The notes under the pieces were generated by a model. It was not told the origin of the DNA. It saw nothing but the letters and a program-made list of their open reading frames with translations, and did not search any database. A DNA stretch of 5,586 bases from contig MGRR01000087.1 of assembly GCA_001798265.1 (NCBI GenBank), positions 9,412 to 14,997 of the forward strand. Reading direction: 5' to 3'. Source of the stretch: Deltaproteobacteria bacterium RIFCSPHIGHO2_12_FULL_43_9 (GTDB taxonomy: Bacteria; Bdellovibrionota; O2-12-FULL-43-9). The position numbers and the translations under genes are program-made. Positions 1-5,122 of the stretch are shown here, one piece after another (the stretch's first letter is position 1; every line of letters starts with the position of its first letter).

Positions 1-673
1 GCAGCGTAAAGCCGATGAGTGACATAAAGATTGCGAGAATCATTAACGCGCTGAAACTCTCCATCGATATTAAAATTGGCTGGTTTTCATTTGAAATAGA
101 TGAAATTAATCCGCATATGATCATACCAATGGTAATTTGAATTGCGTTAAGGGCATGGGGATTTAGGTGTGGCGGGGCTTTTGCGATTATTAATATATGA
201 AGAGCGGCATTTATAGCGCAGCCGATTGTCCAAAAATCTCCGGGGGAGATCGAGTCTAGTTTGCCACCGGAGAGCAAGAATGCTCCAAATAGGGCTATGG
301 CTGCCATTAACCAGTCTAATCTATAAGGGGTCAGGCGAAAAAATAGGAAACCTAAAATTGGCGTGAAGACAACGTAGAGAACGGTTAAAAAGCTACTGTT
401 TGTAATGCTTGTGCTGGTTAAACCGATTGTCTGGAATCCCATACATGCCACAAATGTTATTCCGATTGGAATTCCCCATAACCACTCTTGTTTTGTTGGT
501 AACCTTTTTGTTATTAGCGCAATGAACGCGTAGCAGAGGAAACAGATGGAAAATCTGTATGTGTTTAACCACCAGGGATCGAGTGTTTTCAGGAGGACTT
601 TTACCGGAACGAAGCCAAAGCCCCAAAGCAGGGCCGCGATGAATGGGAGGATATATATGAAACGCGAGGGCAT
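1..673 (-). CDS. EamA/DMT-family inner-membrane transporter, C-terminus cut by window edge
   Basis: My translation of the minus strand from ATG 673 stays open for 224 codons to the left edge. It begins MPSRFIYILPFIAALLWGFG and is almost wholly hydrophobic. Recognisable drug/metabolite transporter features are the first helix with LLWGFGFVPVK (residues 15-25) and the QTIGLTSTSITNSSFLTVLY stretch (81-100), followed by FTPILGF (103-109). That stretch matches the conserved Q-x-x-G-L ... L-x-P region ending the first EamA repeat. A second repeat starts near residue 147 (FWTIGCAINAALHILIIAK). Family members are usually about 290-300 aa with ten helices, so roughly 70 residues lie outside. Such proteins export or import small metabolites across the inner membrane; the substrate cannot be told. 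An in-frame TAG lies just upstream and there is no earlier ATG in this frame, so 673 is the likely start. The only Shine-Dalgarno-like bases are a weak GGA six bases upstream, inside a hairpin arm. Confidence 0.88.
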   Translation of the reverse strand, partial: MPSRFIYILPFIAALLWGFGFVPVKVLLKTLDPWWLNTYRFSICFLCYAFIALITKRLPTKQEWLWGIPIGITFVACMGFQTIGLTSTSITNSSFLTVLYVVFTPILGFLFFRLTPYRLDWLMAAIALFGAFLLSGGKLDSISPGDFWTIGCAINAALHILIIAKAPPHLNPHALNAIQITIGMIICGLISSISNENQPILISMESFSALMILAIFMSLIGFTL

Positions 674-676
674 AAA

Positions 677-716
677 AAATCCATACTATTAAAATTAATT
701 TTAATAGCATGGATTT
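677..716 (-). terminator. AT-rich intrinsic terminator of the lipoprotein gene, abutting the transporter start codon
   Basis: A 40-bp inverted repeat is centred between 696 and 697. Positions 686-707 are a perfect 22-bp palindrome, and pairing continues outward to 677/716 with one mismatch (685/708). In the minus-strand RNA that mismatch becomes a G-U pair, so the hairpin is fully paired in the sense that matters. It is followed by six U (679-674). It begins 22 bases after the stop codon of the lipoprotein gene, the right place for its terminator. The stem is unusually poor in GC for a terminator. Confidence 0.7.
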
Positions 717-738
717 AATACTTTATGAAATGTGTTGG

Positions 739-1800
739 TTACTGTGCTTTTACGTTAATGGCTGCTCCGCCGAGGGTTACAAGATTATCTCTCCACTCTC
801 GCAATACTACTATTGCAAAATAGGCCAGACCGGTGTTCAGGCCGGTCCCGAAGAAGCCCGCGGGTATTGTGTACTCCCACTTTTGTGTTGCGGCGCTATA
901 AGTGAGAGGAATAAAGTTTAGTCCATTTCCTGAGATGGCTAATGTTCCCCAGTTTCTTCCATTAAATGGCTGGTACCACCAGGCATAGGTTTCACCTGTT
1001 CTCAGAATACCCTGGTAGCTTATGGTTCCGATGGTTGCGCTTCCGTTGGCAATAGGTGCTGGTGCGTGCTGGGCGTGTGGTGTGGAGACGTTTTGTAGTG
1101 GGTTGAATGTTGCGTTTGTTATCTCCAGTTTGTCTCCAACGGCAAAGGGGCCTGCAACGGTGTCTATGTCCGATCGCCATGGCCTGTCGATATTTGGTCT
1201 CATAATGACAGTCTGTGTGGTTGTTCCGGATGCCAGCTGTCCTGTTGTTGTCAGGCTTCTTGAGCCGCTTTTAATCGCTTTTGTATCTAAAACGTTTATG
1301 TAGGCGCGTATCTCTGTTGGGGTTTGTAGGGCACCTTCTCTACCTTTATAGAATATCCCGCCATCCCCTAATGGGGTTGGTCCAGAAACTGGTGAACCGT
1401 TTTGGGCAAAGTAGATCATTGTTATTCCACCCGGTGCGCCATATGGATAGGTTTGGTCGGCGTTGGGTGGTACTGGTGTTACCCCGGCTGGTGGTACGAC
1501 CCGACCGTCTGTTAATTCGATATTTCCTGTGGCGTTAATTGAAACTGAGTCACCCTCGTCGTCCAAGGTATAAACTAAAACTGAATTTGCCGGGTTACTT
1601 CCGTTGCCACCATTGCTTTTGTCTAAGCAGATGGCTCCAGCTCCAGCTGTGCAGGTTGTTGTTGGTTGAAGTGGCGCTGTAGCACCGGGTCCAGTATTTG
1701 GAAAAGGATCTTCTTCAGGGCAGCCTGTAAGGGCAATAGCGCCTAGAAGAATAAAAAGTGTGTAAATAGCCTTGGTTGAGGTCTTAATTATTGGTTCCAT
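739..1800 (-). CDS. large secreted lipoprotein of unknown family
   Basis: The 353-aa product starts MEPIIKTSTKAIYTLFILLG and continues into the lipobox LTGC, with the lipidated Cys at residue 27. This is a clear type II signal peptide with lysines in the n-region, so the protein should be lipid-anchored in the envelope; whether in the outer membrane cannot be said. After Cys27 comes an acidic and Pro/Thr-rich linker, then about 300 residues rich in Gly, Thr, Asn and Pro with alternating beta-type segments. Aromatic-rich stretches (ETYAWWYQPFNGRNWG) and a hydrophobic C-terminal part (TGLAYFAIVVLREW) follow. No catalytic motif or known domain is visible to me; a beta-rich surface protein is inference. 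A GTG 15 bases upstream (1815) is in frame but has no ribosome binding site. ATG 1800 has GGGA nine bases upstream and gives a normal signal peptide. It is probably monocistronic, with a hairpin 22 bases after the stop. Confidence 0.8.
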   Translation of the reverse strand: MEPIIKTSTKAIYTLFILLGAIALTGCPEEDPFPNTGPGATAPLQPTTTCTAGAGAICLDKSNGGNGSNPANSVLVYTLDDEGDSVSINATGNIELTDGRVVPPAGVTPVPPNADQTYPYGAPGGITMIYFAQNGSPVSGPTPLGDGGIFYKGREGALQTPTEIRAYINVLDTKAIKSGSRSLTTTGQLASGTTTQTVIMRPNIDRPWRSDIDTVAGPFAVGDKLEITNATFNPLQNVSTPHAQHAPAPIANGSATIGTISYQGILRTGETYAWWYQPFNGRNWGTLAISGNGLNFIPLTYSAATQKWEYTIPAGFFGTGLNTGLAYFAIVVLREWRDNLVTLGGAAINVKAQ

Positions 1801-1958
1801 AACCCCATATCCCACTTGTAATAAAGGTCATCTTTCGAAAATTACGGACGGCATCTAACAGATAGAGCAACTGTCATGCCAAAAAAAGGGTAGTAAAATT
1901 AATGGGATATTTTGTGTGTTCTGAATATTTATTGATCAGGTTGTGTGTGATTTGTACG

Positions 1959-1988
1959 TTCAAAATTTTGATTATTGTTTTGTATAAA
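1959..1988 (+). promoter_or_regulatory. weak candidate promoter for def
   Basis: TATAAA (1983-1988) is preceded by TG, with a poor -35 (TTCAAA, 1959-1964) 18 bases upstream. It lies about 60 bases before the def start in the AT-rich divergent spacer (1801-2050). That spacer holds no gene I can support and no convincing promoter for the lipoprotein on the other strand. Confidence 0.3.
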
Positions 1989-2050
1989 ATATTGAACGCC
2001 CAATGCGGGGATTTGAATTTTTACCCCTTTTGCTCTAAAAGCATACCCCT

Positions 2051-2560
2051 ATGGCTATTCGACGGACCGCGAAAATGGGGAATCCGGTACTGAGGGGGAG
2101 ATCCGAGGAGGTACCGGTTGATCTGATTAAATCCCCTGATGTTCAATCGCTTGTCAGGGATTTGGTTGAAACGATGAGGGAATACCAGGGGGTTGGTTTG
2201 GCAGCGCCACAGGTCCACGAGAGCTTGCGAATATTTGTTGCTGAAATACCGCAAGAAGCAGAACTTAAGATTGTTATCAATCCTTTAATATCCCCTCTCT
2301 CTGAAGATACCATTTCTACATGGGAGGGGTGTTTAAGTATTCCTAGAATTCGTGGTCTGGTCCGGCGATCTTCATCGGTTAAGGTTAGTGGTTTCGACCA
2401 AAACGGCAATCCTCTTCAGTTCGAGGCTAAAAATTTTCTCTCCGCGGTGGTTCAGCATGAAGCAGATCATCTGGATGGAATCCTTTTCATCGATAGAATG
2501 GATGATCTTCAGAATTTATGTTTTGTGGAAGAATATGTCCGCTATCATCATAAATCATAA
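2051..2560 (+). CDS. def: peptide deformylase
   Basis: This enzyme removes the formyl group from the N-terminal methionine of new proteins at the ribosome, using a metal ion (usually Fe2+). All three family motifs are intact in the 169-aa product: GVGLAAPQV (47-55, motif 1), EGCLSIP (92-98, with metal ligand Cys94) and QHEADHLDG (135-143). In motif 3, His136 and His140 are metal ligands and Glu137 is the catalytic acid. Length and the N-terminus MAIRRTAKMGNPVLR fit the family, which supports ATG 2051. No Shine-Dalgarno sequence is visible before it (the preceding bases are CATACCCCT). The enzyme is cytoplasmic. Many bacteria keep def next to fmt (methionyl-tRNA formyltransferase); here the next gene is an unrelated OmpA-domain gene 180 bp away, so def appears to stand alone. 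The C-terminus is short and has no added domain. Confidence 0.97.
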   Translation: MAIRRTAKMGNPVLRGRSEEVPVDLIKSPDVQSLVRDLVETMREYQGVGLAAPQVHESLRIFVAEIPQEAELKIVINPLISPLSEDTISTWEGCLSIPRIRGLVRRSSSVKVSGFDQNGNPLQFEAKNFLSAVVQHEADHLDGILFIDRMDDLQNLCFVEEYVRYHHKS

Positions 2561-2562
2561 GT

Positions 2563-2590
2563 GAGATCCTTCGCTTCGCTCAGGATGACG
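2563..2590. repeat. REP-like interspersed palindromic element downstream of def
   Basis: The element lies two bases after the def stop and has arms ATCCT (2566-2570) and AGGAT (2582-2586) around TCGCTTCGCTC. Its ends (GAGATCC / GGATGACG) resemble those of the REP hairpins at 3818-3869. Read on the minus strand it starts GTCATCCTGAGCGAAGCG, a form I recognise as a dispersed intergenic repeat in many environmental bacterial genomes. There is no T-run, so it is not a classical terminator. Confidence 0.6.
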
Positions 2591-2673
2591 ACATTAAGAA
2601 ATATTAATTGTCGTATGGTGATTGATAAAACAAAATTTACCAATAATTATAATAGGTTACACGCCTTTTTATT

Positions 2674-2701
2674 TTGACTTCAAATCGTTTGCTCCTATAA
2701 T
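2674..2701 (+). promoter_or_regulatory. strong sigma-70-type promoter for the OmpA-domain gene
   Basis: TTGACT (2674-2679) and a perfect TATAAT (2696-2701) are separated by 16 bases. Transcription would start near 2708, leaving a leader of about 33 bases before the ATG at 2741. It is the best promoter match in the window, so strong constitutive expression is expected. Confidence 0.75.
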
Positions 2702-2728
2702 TAAAAGAAGAAGATTTTTTTGAGTGAA

Positions 2729-2735
2729 AAGGAGG
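2729..2735 (+). promoter_or_regulatory. Shine-Dalgarno AAGGAGG that sets the OmpA-domain start
   Basis: AAGGAGG lies five bases before ATG 2741. It excludes the longer reading from TTG 2720, which would place this sequence inside the coding region and put charged residues before the signal peptide. Confidence 0.85.
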
Positions 2736-2740
2736 ATGCG

Positions 2741-3217
2741 ATGAAGGTTCGTTTATTGATGCTGTTGGTAGTACTGCTTTTGCCCACCTTTGCTCTTGCG
2801 GATGGATTGGGTAAGAAACAATCGGTTGTTAAAAAAGATCCGGTTTTTAAGGATATCAAGTTTTCCTATAAAGGGGCTACTGTAAGACCAGAATACTATA
2901 GCACTTTGGATCAAATATATAGTGCGTTAAAGCAAAATCCACATCTGCGTGTATCTATTCAGGGTTATACCGATAACGAAGGCTCCAATGCTGAAAATAT
3001 GAAACTCTCAAAGATCAGGGCGATGAATGTTGAAGAGTATTTGATACAACATGGACTCCCTACGCATAGGGTGGAGATTGGTTGGCATGGTAATAATATG
3101 CCTGTTGCTTCCAGGTCTACAGAGGTTGGCAGCGCCCAGAATAGAAGGGTTACGGTTACTCTTATTAGGAGGGATGCTATAACAGAGCTTCCCAAAGATC
3201 TGGGCTTAACGGAATAA
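2741..3217 (+). CDS. periplasmic OmpA-like peptidoglycan-binding protein
   Basis: The product is 158 aa. Residues 1-20 form a classical signal peptide (MKVRLLMLLVVLLLPTFALA, cleavage before Asp21) with no lipobox Cys, so the mature protein should be soluble in the periplasm. The rest is essentially one OmpA C-terminal domain (about 36-143): GYTDNEG (75-81), NMKLSKIRAMNVEEYL (86-101), GLPTHRVE (105-112) and AQNRRVTV (132-139). Asp78 and Arg93 are 15 residues apart, as are the Asp and Arg that hold diaminopimelate in peptidoglycan in characterised OmpA domains (known for Acinetobacter OmpA), so binding should be intact. The usual GYGE turn is replaced by GWHGNNMP. There is no beta-barrel, lipid anchor or transmembrane helix, unlike OmpA, Pal or MotB, so its partner is unknown. 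It has its own promoter upstream and two hairpins downstream, so it is monocistronic. Confidence 0.93.
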   Translation: MKVRLLMLLVVLLLPTFALADGLGKKQSVVKKDPVFKDIKFSYKGATVRPEYYSTLDQIYSALKQNPHLRVSIQGYTDNEGSNAENMKLSKIRAMNVEEYLIQHGLPTHRVEIGWHGNNMPVASRSTEVGSAQNRRVTVTLIRRDAITELPKDLGLTE

Positions 3218-3246
3218 CTATTGGGCTTTATGCCAAGGTAGTTATT
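3213..3246 (+). repeat. stem-loop overlapping the OmpA-domain stop codon
   Basis: AATAACTA (3213-3220) pairs with TAGTTATT (3239-3246), and TTGG (3221-3224) with CCAA (3233-3236), leaving a GG bulge and an 8-base loop. It precedes the main terminator. It could protect the 3' end of the mRNA or be an accessory terminator. Confidence 0.5.
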
Positions 3247-3251
3247 TAGTT

Positions 3252-3281
3252 AAAACGCCGGGAAGACTTCCCGGCGTTTTT
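3252..3281. terminator. bidirectional intrinsic terminator between convergent genes
   Basis: AAAACGCCGGGA (3252-3263) and TCCCGGCGTTTT (3269-3280) form a perfect GC-cored stem with a short AGACT loop. On the plus strand it ends in five T (3277-3281); on the minus strand in four. It serves the OmpA-domain gene from the left and the helical-protein gene from the right. The TAA stop of the latter (3282-3280) overlaps the outer base of the stem. Confidence 0.9.
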
Positions 3282-3699
3282 ATATGTCTATATCCTTGGT
3301 TGGTTTTGTCGCTGTTATGGTTGTTGATGGCTTGGGTTCTGTTGTTTTCTCGGCCCCTTTGCTTCTGGCAGTTGATTGTATCACCTGATTTCTGATTTTT
3401 ACCGCTGAGGATAAAACAAGTTTTGACGTTTTAGCTAACCTGCCTAAAGCGGTGCGCATCTCACCTAAGGCACGCTCTCTAAAGGTTTGTGATTTGTTGG
3501 TCTGTCGTAAGGTCTGATTAATTTTTTCATCAATATATTTTATCTGGTCCCAACAGCCTTCTCTCATATAGTCATATCGTTCCGCGTTAATAAGGTCGCC
3601 TGTTTGCAGGGCGGCCAGCAGTTTATCGCTGCAATCATACATGGTGTTTATAAGATCTGCGCGCTCCTTTATAAGGGAATCAATTGTTTTCGTTGTCAT
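3280..3699 (-). CDS. small helical protein, possibly FlgN/FliT-like flagellar chaperone
   Basis: The product is 139 aa and begins MTTKTIDSLIKERADLINTM. Residues 5-68 have the heptad-like pattern of a long helical hairpin, with the segment LLAALQTGDLINAERYDYMR (27-46). This resembles the leucine-rich helix, GD turn and second helix layout common in FlgN/FliT-type export chaperones. A second helical region spans about 72-112 and is basic (RERALGEMRTALGRLAK). The tail (117-139) is Thr/Lys/Pro-rich and probably disordered. There is no signal peptide or membrane segment, so it is cytoplasmic. The chaperone idea rests on this pattern and on the divergent FleQ-like regulator, not on a motif; phasin-like or other coiled-coil proteins would look similar. 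ATG 3699 was chosen because AAGGGGGGGG ends five bases upstream. The reading extending to ATG 3822 starts inside a REP hairpin and is rejected. Confidence 0.75.
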   Translation of the reverse strand: MTTKTIDSLIKERADLINTMYDCSDKLLAALQTGDLINAERYDYMREGCWDQIKYIDEKINQTLRQTNKSQTFRERALGEMRTALGRLAKTSKLVLSSAVKIRNQVIQSTARSKGAEKTTEPKPSTTITATKPTKDIDI

Positions 3700-3704
3700 A
3701 GTAT

Positions 3705-3714
3705 CCCCCCCCTT
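3705..3714 (-). promoter_or_regulatory. Shine-Dalgarno with a G8 homopolymer
   Basis: In the minus sense the sequence is AAGGGGGGGG, then ATACT, then the ATG at 3699. It decides the start of the helical-protein gene. The uninterrupted run of eight G is prone to slippage and could vary in length between cells. Confidence 0.65.
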
Positions 3715-3744
3715 ACATTTTTTATCGGGTGGAATGTTAAGAAT

Positions 3745-3771
3745 ATTTAATGAAAATTGTGCTAGTGCCAA
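3745..3771 (-). promoter_or_regulatory. candidate promoter for the helical-protein gene
   Basis: On the minus strand, TTGGCA (3771-3766) is followed after 15 bases by TTAAAT (3750-3745). It lies in an AT-rich stretch 46-72 bases before the start codon. The -35 is good; the -10 and the spacing are weak. No sigma-54 type GG-N10-GC site fits here. Confidence 0.35.
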
Positions 3772-3817
3772 AAATGACATCGCATTATGTGGCCATATGC
3801 TACCTGATTCCGGTGAT

Positions 3818-3869
3818 GTCATTCCGGCGAAAGCCGGAATCTGAGATCCCGACTTTCGTCGGGATGACT
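3818..3869. repeat. REP-like pair: two inverted hairpins with compensatory changes
   Basis: Hairpin 1 is ATTCCGGC-GAAA-GCCGGAAT (3821-3840). Hairpin 2 is ATCCCGAC-TTTC-GTCGGGAT (3846-3865). Both have perfect 8-bp stems and 4-base loops. The reverse complement of hairpin 2 is a variant of hairpin 1 in which every stem change is matched on the other arm. The pair is bounded by GTCAT (3818-3822) and ATGAC (3864-3868), the layout of a bacterial interspersed mosaic element made of two REPs in opposite orientation. Confidence 0.85.
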
Positions 3870-3941
3870 GACTTTCGTCGGGATGACTGACTTTCGTCGG
3901 GATGACTGACTTTCGTCGGGATGACTGGCTTTCGATTGACG
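3851..3941. repeat. tandem array of a 19-bp REP half-site
   Basis: Four perfect copies of GACTTTCGTCGGGATGACT lie head to tail (3851-3869, 3870-3888, 3889-3907, 3908-3926). A decayed, shortened copy GGCTTTCGATTGACG follows (3927-3941). The first unit is also part of REP hairpin 2; the others lack the CCC arm and hold only the small GAC-TTTC-GTC stem. The identity of the four copies implies recent expansion, probably by slippage. Confidence 0.92.
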
Positions 3942-3963
3942 AATATATGTGCAGGGTGATACT
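3936..3963 (+). promoter_or_regulatory. candidate sigma-70 promoter for the AAA+ activator
   Basis: TTGACG (3936-3941) and GATACT (3958-3963) are separated by 16 bases, about 80 bases before the gene. The -35 box lies in the decayed last unit of the 19-bp array. TATACT (3993-3998) is an alternative -10 without a good -35. Confidence 0.5.
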
Positions 3964-4033
3964 CTGTTAAAAGCTCTGTTAAATTCACAACTTATACTTA
4001 TAAAGCTTACTTGGTATCCACGAATACAGGAAT

Positions 4034-4038
4034 GGGAG
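4034..4038 (+). promoter_or_regulatory. Shine-Dalgarno GGGAG supporting the GTG start of the activator
   Basis: GGGAG lies eight bases before GTG 4047. In-frame ATG 4032 has only AGG with one base of spacing, and TTG 4011 has nothing recognisable upstream. This favours 4047, but ATG 4032 remains possible. Confidence 0.5.
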
Positions 4039-4046
4039 AAATAGGG

Positions 4047-5114
4047 GTGGAAAACGATTCTGTGGAAAGTGGAGGATCAAGGAATAGCTGTCAAAAAAAT
4101 GACTTAAAATCCAGGGAAAACCCCAAACTAAAATATGGATTCGACGAAATAGTAGGTGAAAGTAGTTCCATATTTGAGCTCTTCGAATTAATTCAAAAGG
4201 TAAAAGATGTAGATTCCACGGTTTTTATAACCGGCGAGAGTGGTACTGGAAAGGAACTGGTCGCGAGGGCCCTTCATTACAGCTCTCACAGGTCGAACAA
4301 ACCATTTGTCACCGTAAACTGTAGCGCGATTCCGAAGGGACTTCTTGAGGCGGAGCTTTTTGGATATGTGCGTGGAGCGTTTACCGGTGCTGTTAATACC
4401 CGAGATGGGAGATTTCAGACGGCGGATGGGGGAACTATATTCCTGGATGAAATAGCGGAAATTGATCCGAGTATTCAGGTTAAACTTCTCAGGGTAATTC
4501 AGGAAAAGACGTTTGAACCGGTTGGTTCCTCTGAAACGCGCGGTGTTAATGTCAGGATTATCGCGGCGACGAATAAAGATCTTTCTGAGGCTGTAAAGAG
4601 GGGGGAATTCCGTGAAGATCTCTTCTATAGATTGCATGTAATACCAATTAAGCTCTCTCCGCTCCGGTCGCGGCGTGATGATATCCCTCTTCTGGTAAGG
4701 CATTTTATAAATAAATATTGTCATAGATATAAAAAAGAGGGGCTTAAAATATGTAAGGAGGCTATGAATATTCTAATACATCATTCATGGCCGGGTAATG
4801 TAAGGGAGCTGGAAAATCTCATAGACAGGCTGATAATTTTGAAGGGGGAGAGGGAGATTACGGTCTCAGACCTTCCACTCTCAATCACTCAAGGTGCGTT
4901 TGAATTTAATCTAGGGAGAACATTCTCTGTGACGTTGCCGGAGGATGGAATCGATTTTAAGAGGATGATTGGCGATATCGAATACGATTTGCTCATCCAG
5001 GCGCTGGAAAGAACAAATGGGAACAGGCAAAGAGCCGCAAACCTTTTGGGGATGAATAGAACCACGCTGGTCGAGAAGATAAAAAAGAAGGGTATTATAT
5101 TTAAGATGGGTTAG
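4047..5114 (+). CDS. sigma-54-dependent AAA+ transcriptional activator without receiver domain (FleQ-like C-terminus)
   Basis: This is a bacterial enhancer-binding protein that hydrolyses ATP to open promoters held by sigma-54 RNA polymerase. The product is 355 aa from GTG 4047 (from ATG 4032, add 5 to each position). Residues 1-30 are polar with no fold visible. The AAA+ core (about 32-260) has Walker A GESGTGKE (63-70), the sigma-54 contact loop GAFTGA (110-115), Walker B GGTIFLDE (128-135), sensor I ATN (174-176), the arginine-finger segment FREDLFYRL (188-196) and sensor II WPGNVRELENL (248-258). A Fis-type helix-turn-helix follows (about 326-348, NRQRAANLLGMNRTTLVEKI). All catalytic residues are intact. 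The ending RTTLVEKI-K-KG and the preceding GIDFK segment resemble the FleQ/FlrA flagellar master regulators. Lack of a receiver means no phosphorelay control; as in PspF, regulation would come from a partner protein or expression level. It is divergent from the helical-protein gene and convergent with the phosphatase gene. Confidence 0.93.
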   Translation: MENDSVESGGSRNSCQKNDLKSRENPKLKYGFDEIVGESSSIFELFELIQKVKDVDSTVFITGESGTGKELVARALHYSSHRSNKPFVTVNCSAIPKGLLEAELFGYVRGAFTGAVNTRDGRFQTADGGTIFLDEIAEIDPSIQVKLLRVIQEKTFEPVGSSETRGVNVRIIAATNKDLSEAVKRGEFREDLFYRLHVIPIKLSPLRSRRDDIPLLVRHFINKYCHRYKKEGLKICKEAMNILIHHSWPGNVRELENLIDRLIILKGEREITVSDLPLSITQGAFEFNLGRTFSVTLPEDGIDFKRMIGDIEYDLLIQALERTNGNRQRAANLLGMNRTTLVEKIKKKGIIFKMG

Positions 5115-5122
5115 GTGTTACA

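Noticed and set aside
393..710. 105-codon minus-strand ORF starting in the palindrome
   Set aside because: It is out of frame with the EamA transporter, which has clear family motifs over the same bases.
709..921. Plus-strand ORFs inside the lipoprotein gene (also 1022-1303 and 1281-1538)
   Set aside because: They are antisense shadows of a gene with a proper lipoprotein signal and compatible codon pattern.
1902..2093. 63-codon plus-strand ORF rich in Ile/Leu/Cys before def
   Set aside because: It lies in the AT-rich spacer, overlaps the def start in another frame and has no ribosome binding site.
2622..2653. Second promoter for the OmpA-domain gene (TTGATA ... TATAAT)
   Set aside because: The 20-base spacer is too long, and a much better promoter lies at 2674-2701.
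3751..3775. Sigma-54 promoter (minus strand TGGCAC)
   Set aside because: TGGCAC is present, but the GC dinucleotide required ten bases after GG is AT instead.
3641..3844. 67-codon plus-strand ORF ending VIPAKAGI
   Set aside because: The ending is the classic translation of a REP element, and the rest is antisense to the helical-protein gene.
3818..3941. CRISPR array
   Set aside because: The 19-bp units are directly abutting with no unique spacers, and no cas genes are present.
3800..3988. 62-codon minus-strand ORF with repeated PTKV/HPDES-type peptides
   Set aside because: It is a translation of the REP pair and the 19-bp array. The period is not a multiple of three, so frames cycle; this is a well-known kind of spurious protein.
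4188..4724. 178-codon minus-strand ORF
   Set aside because: It is antisense to the AAA+ core of the activator, and its translation shows no recognisable domain.
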